35,506 nucleotides of DNA from an uncultured Campylobacter sp. GTDB taxonomy: Bacteria; Campylobacterota; Campylobacteria; Campylobacterales; Campylobacteraceae. The DNA is taken from the NCBI RefSeq assembly GCF_938045205.1, contig NZ_CALIMY010000147.1, positions 1 to 35,506 of the forward strand, written 5' to 3'. Positions 33,451-35,506 of the stretch are shown here, one piece after another. Below the pieces are notes generated by a model that was given only the letters and a program-made list of their open reading frames with translations, was not told the origin of the DNA and made no database searches. Position 1 is the first letter of the stretch. Each line of letters begins with the position of its first letter. The position numbers were made by a program, and so were the translations under genes.

Positions 33451-34443
33451 ATGAAAAATTTTAAATTTATGCTCGTGCTGCTGATACTAGCGACGATTGC
33501 GACGATTGCGATATCGCTTTGTATAGGGCGCTTCGGCCTAAGCATCGCCGAGGTGCTAAAGGCGCTTAGCGGCGGCGAGGTAGCGCAAAACGTCCATAAC
33601 GTCGTCATGCAGGTGCGCCTGCCGCGTATCATCGCCGCGGTGCTCGTGGGCGCGGCGCTGGGCATCAGCGGCACGGCGTATCAGGGCGTCTTTAAAAACC
33701 AGCTCGTCTCGCCCGATCTCTTAGGCGTCAGCGCCGGAGCTTGCGTGGGCGCGGCGATCGCGATCCTGCTCGATCTAAATATCCTTTTAATTCAGCTTTT
33801 CGCCTTTATTTTCGGGCTTGCGGCAGTCTGCATTACGCTTCTGATCACGCGCGCGCTGCGTTCGAGCGCCACCATAATGCTCGTGCTTGCGGGCATCATC
33901 GTAAGCGGTCTGATGGGCGCGCTGATCGGATTTTTAAAATTTATGGCAGATCCCGAGACGAAGCTTGCAGACATCGTGTATTGGCAGCTAGGAAGCCTCG
34001 CGAAGGTCGATCCCTCCGTGCTAGCGATGATAGCGCCGGTGATGGGGGTTTGTATCGCTATCTTGGTGCTGATGAGCTACCGCATAAACGTCCTATCCAT
34101 GGGCGATGCGACCGCGGGGAAGCTGGGCGTAAACGTCGTGCTGGAGCGGGGCATCATCATCGTCTGTGCGACGCTGCTAACCGCAAGCAGCGTGTGTATC
34201 AGCGGCATAGTCGCGTGGGTGGGGCTTTTGATGCCGCATCTAACGCGCATGATCGTGGGCGTTAGCAACACCAAAGCGATCCCCGCGAGCATATTTTTAA
34301 GCGCGATCTTCGTACTCATCGTAGATGACGTAGCGCGCAGTATAAATCAAAGCGAGATCCCGTTAGGGGTGCTTACGGGCTTTATAGGCACGCTATTTTT
34401 TATATTCATCCTGCTTAAAAACAAAAGGAAGCTAAATGGTTAG
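33451..34443 (+). CDS. FecCD-type ABC transporter permease
   Basis: A 330-residue permease of the BtuC/FecCD family with about nine to ten membrane helices. Family phrases are QVRLPRIIAAVLVGAALGIS, GTAYQGVFKNQLVSPDLLGV, VLAGIIVSGLMGALIGFLKF and GLLMPHLTRMIVG. The family imports iron-siderophores, haem, cobalamin or, in MolBC-like cases, molybdate; substrate cannot be assigned. The ATG has AAGGGAAGG just before it, and the end overlaps the ATPase gene by eight bases. A substrate-binding protein is missing upstream and, within the window, downstream. Confidence 0.92.
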   Translation: MKNFKFMLVLLILATIATIAISLCIGRFGLSIAEVLKALSGGEVAQNVHNVVMQVRLPRIIAAVLVGAALGISGTAYQGVFKNQLVSPDLLGVSAGACVGAAIAILLDLNILLIQLFAFIFGLAAVCITLLITRALRSSATIMLVLAGIIVSGLMGALIGFLKFMADPETKLADIVYWQLGSLAKVDPSVLAMIAPVMGVCIAILVLMSYRINVLSMGDATAGKLGVNVVLERGIIIVCATLLTASSVCISGIVAWVGLLMPHLTRMIVGVSNTKAIPASIFLSAIFVLIVDDVARSINQSEIPLGVLTGFIGTLFFIFILLKNKRKLNG

Positions 34444-35212
34444 GGTTGAGAGCTTAGACTTCGGCTACGTAAAATCCGCCCCTCTGACGCTGCGCGACGT
34501 GAATTTCAACCTCGAAGCGGGCGCGATGCTGACGATTTTGGGGCAAAACGGCGCGGGCAAATCGACGCTTTTAAATTTAATCAGCGGCACGCTTGAGCCC
34601 CTGCGCGGTAAAATTTCAATTGACGGCAAGGATATGGCGAGCCTCAGCGCCAAAGGGCGCGCCGAGATCATCGGCTACGTCTCGCAAAGCGAGGTCTGCG
34701 AGTACGACTACAGCGTCTTTGAATACGTCCTGATGGGGCGCACGGCGCATATCGGGATCTTTTCGCAGCCGAGCGAAAATGACTACAAGCTCGCGCAGCG
34801 CTACATGAAAATGCTTGAAATTTGGCACCTAAAAGACAAGATCATCACGCGCCTAAGCGGCGGCCAGAGGCAGATGGCGTCCATCGCGCGCGCACTTTGC
34901 AGCGAGCCGAAGATCGTGATCTTCGACGAGCCGACCTCGGCGTTAGACTTTGCCAACCAATACAAATTTCTCCGCGCCACGAAGGAGCTTCTCAAAAACG
35001 GCTACACCGTCGTTTTAGCCACGCACAATCCGGACTTCGCGCTGCTTTTGGGCGGATATGTCGCGCTCGTAAAAGGCGGTGGCGAGGTCGCATACGGCAA
35101 GGCCGAGCAGATCATAAAGAGCGAAATTTTAAGCAAGCTATACGATCTGAAGCTCGACGTCAGCTACAACGAAAAGGTCGGTCGCGTCTGCTGCTTGACG
35201 TATCCATTCTAG
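34436..35212 (+). CDS. FepC/FecE-type ABC transporter ATPase
   Basis: A 258-residue ATPase for the permease above: Walker A GQNGAGKST (about residues 37-45), Q-loop YVSQSEVCEYDY, signature LSGGQRQMASIARAL (about 140-154), Walker B KIVIFDEPTSALDF (about 158-171) and H-loop ATHNPDFAL. The segment SVFEYVLMGRTAHIGIFSQP matches the metal-chelate import family. The ATG overlaps the permease end by eight bases. A hairpin repeat begins 12 bases after the stop. Confidence 0.93.
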   Translation: MVRVESLDFGYVKSAPLTLRDVNFNLEAGAMLTILGQNGAGKSTLLNLISGTLEPLRGKISIDGKDMASLSAKGRAEIIGYVSQSEVCEYDYSVFEYVLMGRTAHIGIFSQPSENDYKLAQRYMKMLEIWHLKDKIITRLSGGQRQMASIARALCSEPKIVIFDEPTSALDFANQYKFLRATKELLKNGYTVVLATHNPDFALLLGGYVALVKGGGEVAYGKAEQIIKSEILSKLYDLKLDVSYNEKVGRVCCLTYPF

Positions 35213-35214
35213 TC

Positions 35215-35506
35215 TTTACTTCGCGGACGAGCACAGCTCGTCCTTGCGAGCGGGAGTGCAAGCACTCCCTGCACCCACCTAAAGTTACGGCAGGCTAGCG
35301 CCTGCATTTTTATCGGTTTGACTTCGCAGAAGAGCACAGCTCGTCCTTGCGACGGGGAGCTTCACTATTTCTCGCGAAGGCTAGGAAGCGCCCCGCGCTT
35401 CCTTCGCATTGCTTCGCTCGCCTAAAGTTTCAGAAATTTTACTGCGCAAAATTTTAAAATTTATCTGTTTTACTTCTCGGCTCGAACAAGGTCCGAGCCT
35501 GCGAGT
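35215..35506. repeat. Array of hairpin-containing repeats at the right edge
   Basis: Two units and the start of a third: 35218-35290, 35321-35432 and 35472 to the edge. Each opens with ACTTC(G/T)C and a stem region (GAGCACAGCTCGTCCTTGCG in units 1 and 2) and, in units 1 and 2, closes with CCTAAAGTT. Stems include GGACGAGC/GCTCGTCC (35225-35243), GGGAGTGC/GCACTCCC (35252-35269) and AGGAAGCGC/GCGCTTCCT (35383-35403). Unit 3 has a GGCTCG/CGAGCC stem of different sequence. The first stem could terminate the transporter transcript. The array runs out of the window. Confidence 0.75.

Noticed and set aside
33741..34265. A 174-codon frame overlapping the ABC permease on the same strand
   Set aside because: Arg/Ala/Asp-rich out-of-frame translation of a conserved permease.
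1..35506. tRNA, rRNA, riboswitch, transposase or integrase genes
   Set aside because: None was recognised on reading both strands; a tRNAscan or Rfam search would be needed to be certain.

Overview
The window looks like chromosome of an oral-type, relatively GC-rich Campylobacter (C. gracilis, C. rectus or C. showae-like). This is inferred, not proven. The grounds are the campylobacterotal nos gene order (clade II cytochrome-fused NosZ, NosB, NosD, NosG, C1, C2, NosH, NosF, NosL, NosY), a long pyruvate:flavodoxin oxidoreductase, TATAAT -10 boxes preceded by A/T tracts rather than clear -35 boxes, and intergenic DNA full of AAATTT/AAAATTTT words inside otherwise GC-rich sequence.

Left part (1-9.3 kb): a minus-strand group with a hypothetical protein, a DUF2325 protein, an Asp/Glu racemase-family protein and nifJ; a roughly 790-base non-coding stretch; a plus-strand SotB-like MFS exporter; and a strikingly AT-rich minus-strand KAP-family P-loop NTPase that looks horizontally acquired.

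Middle part (9.4-17.3 kb): a minus-strand catabolic group read right to left as dcuB, larA, larC, larE, larB, a DUF2809 membrane protein, ttdA, ttdB. It joins a C4-dicarboxylate exchanger, a nickel-pincer 2-hydroxyacid racemase with its cofactor-synthesis genes, and an Fe-S hydro-lyase that resembles L(+)-tartrate dehydratase more than fumarase. My reading is an anaerobic pathway that imports a hydroxy-dicarboxylate (tartrate or malate), interconverts its stereoisomers with the Lar enzyme, dehydrates it and exports succinate. dcuB and larA have near-identical promoter layouts. DcuB carries a soluble insert of about 100 residues made of two related repeats.

Right-middle part (17.6-29.6 kb): a plus-strand nitrous oxide respiration cluster beginning with a secreted beta-propeller-like protein, then nosZ, nosB, nosD, nosG, nosC1, nosC2, nosH, nosF, nosL, a 648-base gap, nosY and a second NosL-like protein. 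Most junctions are 4-base overlaps. No nosR is present; NosG/NosH and the two cytochromes c are the expected menaquinol-to-NosZ route.

Right end (29.8-35.5 kb): a carbon monoxide dehydrogenase-family protein (CooS) with about 280 extra N-terminal residues (Ser/Ala/Asn-rich, then His-rich) and an Asp where one C-cluster cysteine ligand is expected; a mostly non-coding stretch; a FecCD-type permease and its ATPase without a binding protein; and an array of hairpin-containing repeats running off the window edge. The CooS protein and the Lar/Ttd group are the best candidates for undescribed biology. No tRNA, rRNA, CRISPR array, transposase or riboswitch was recognised.
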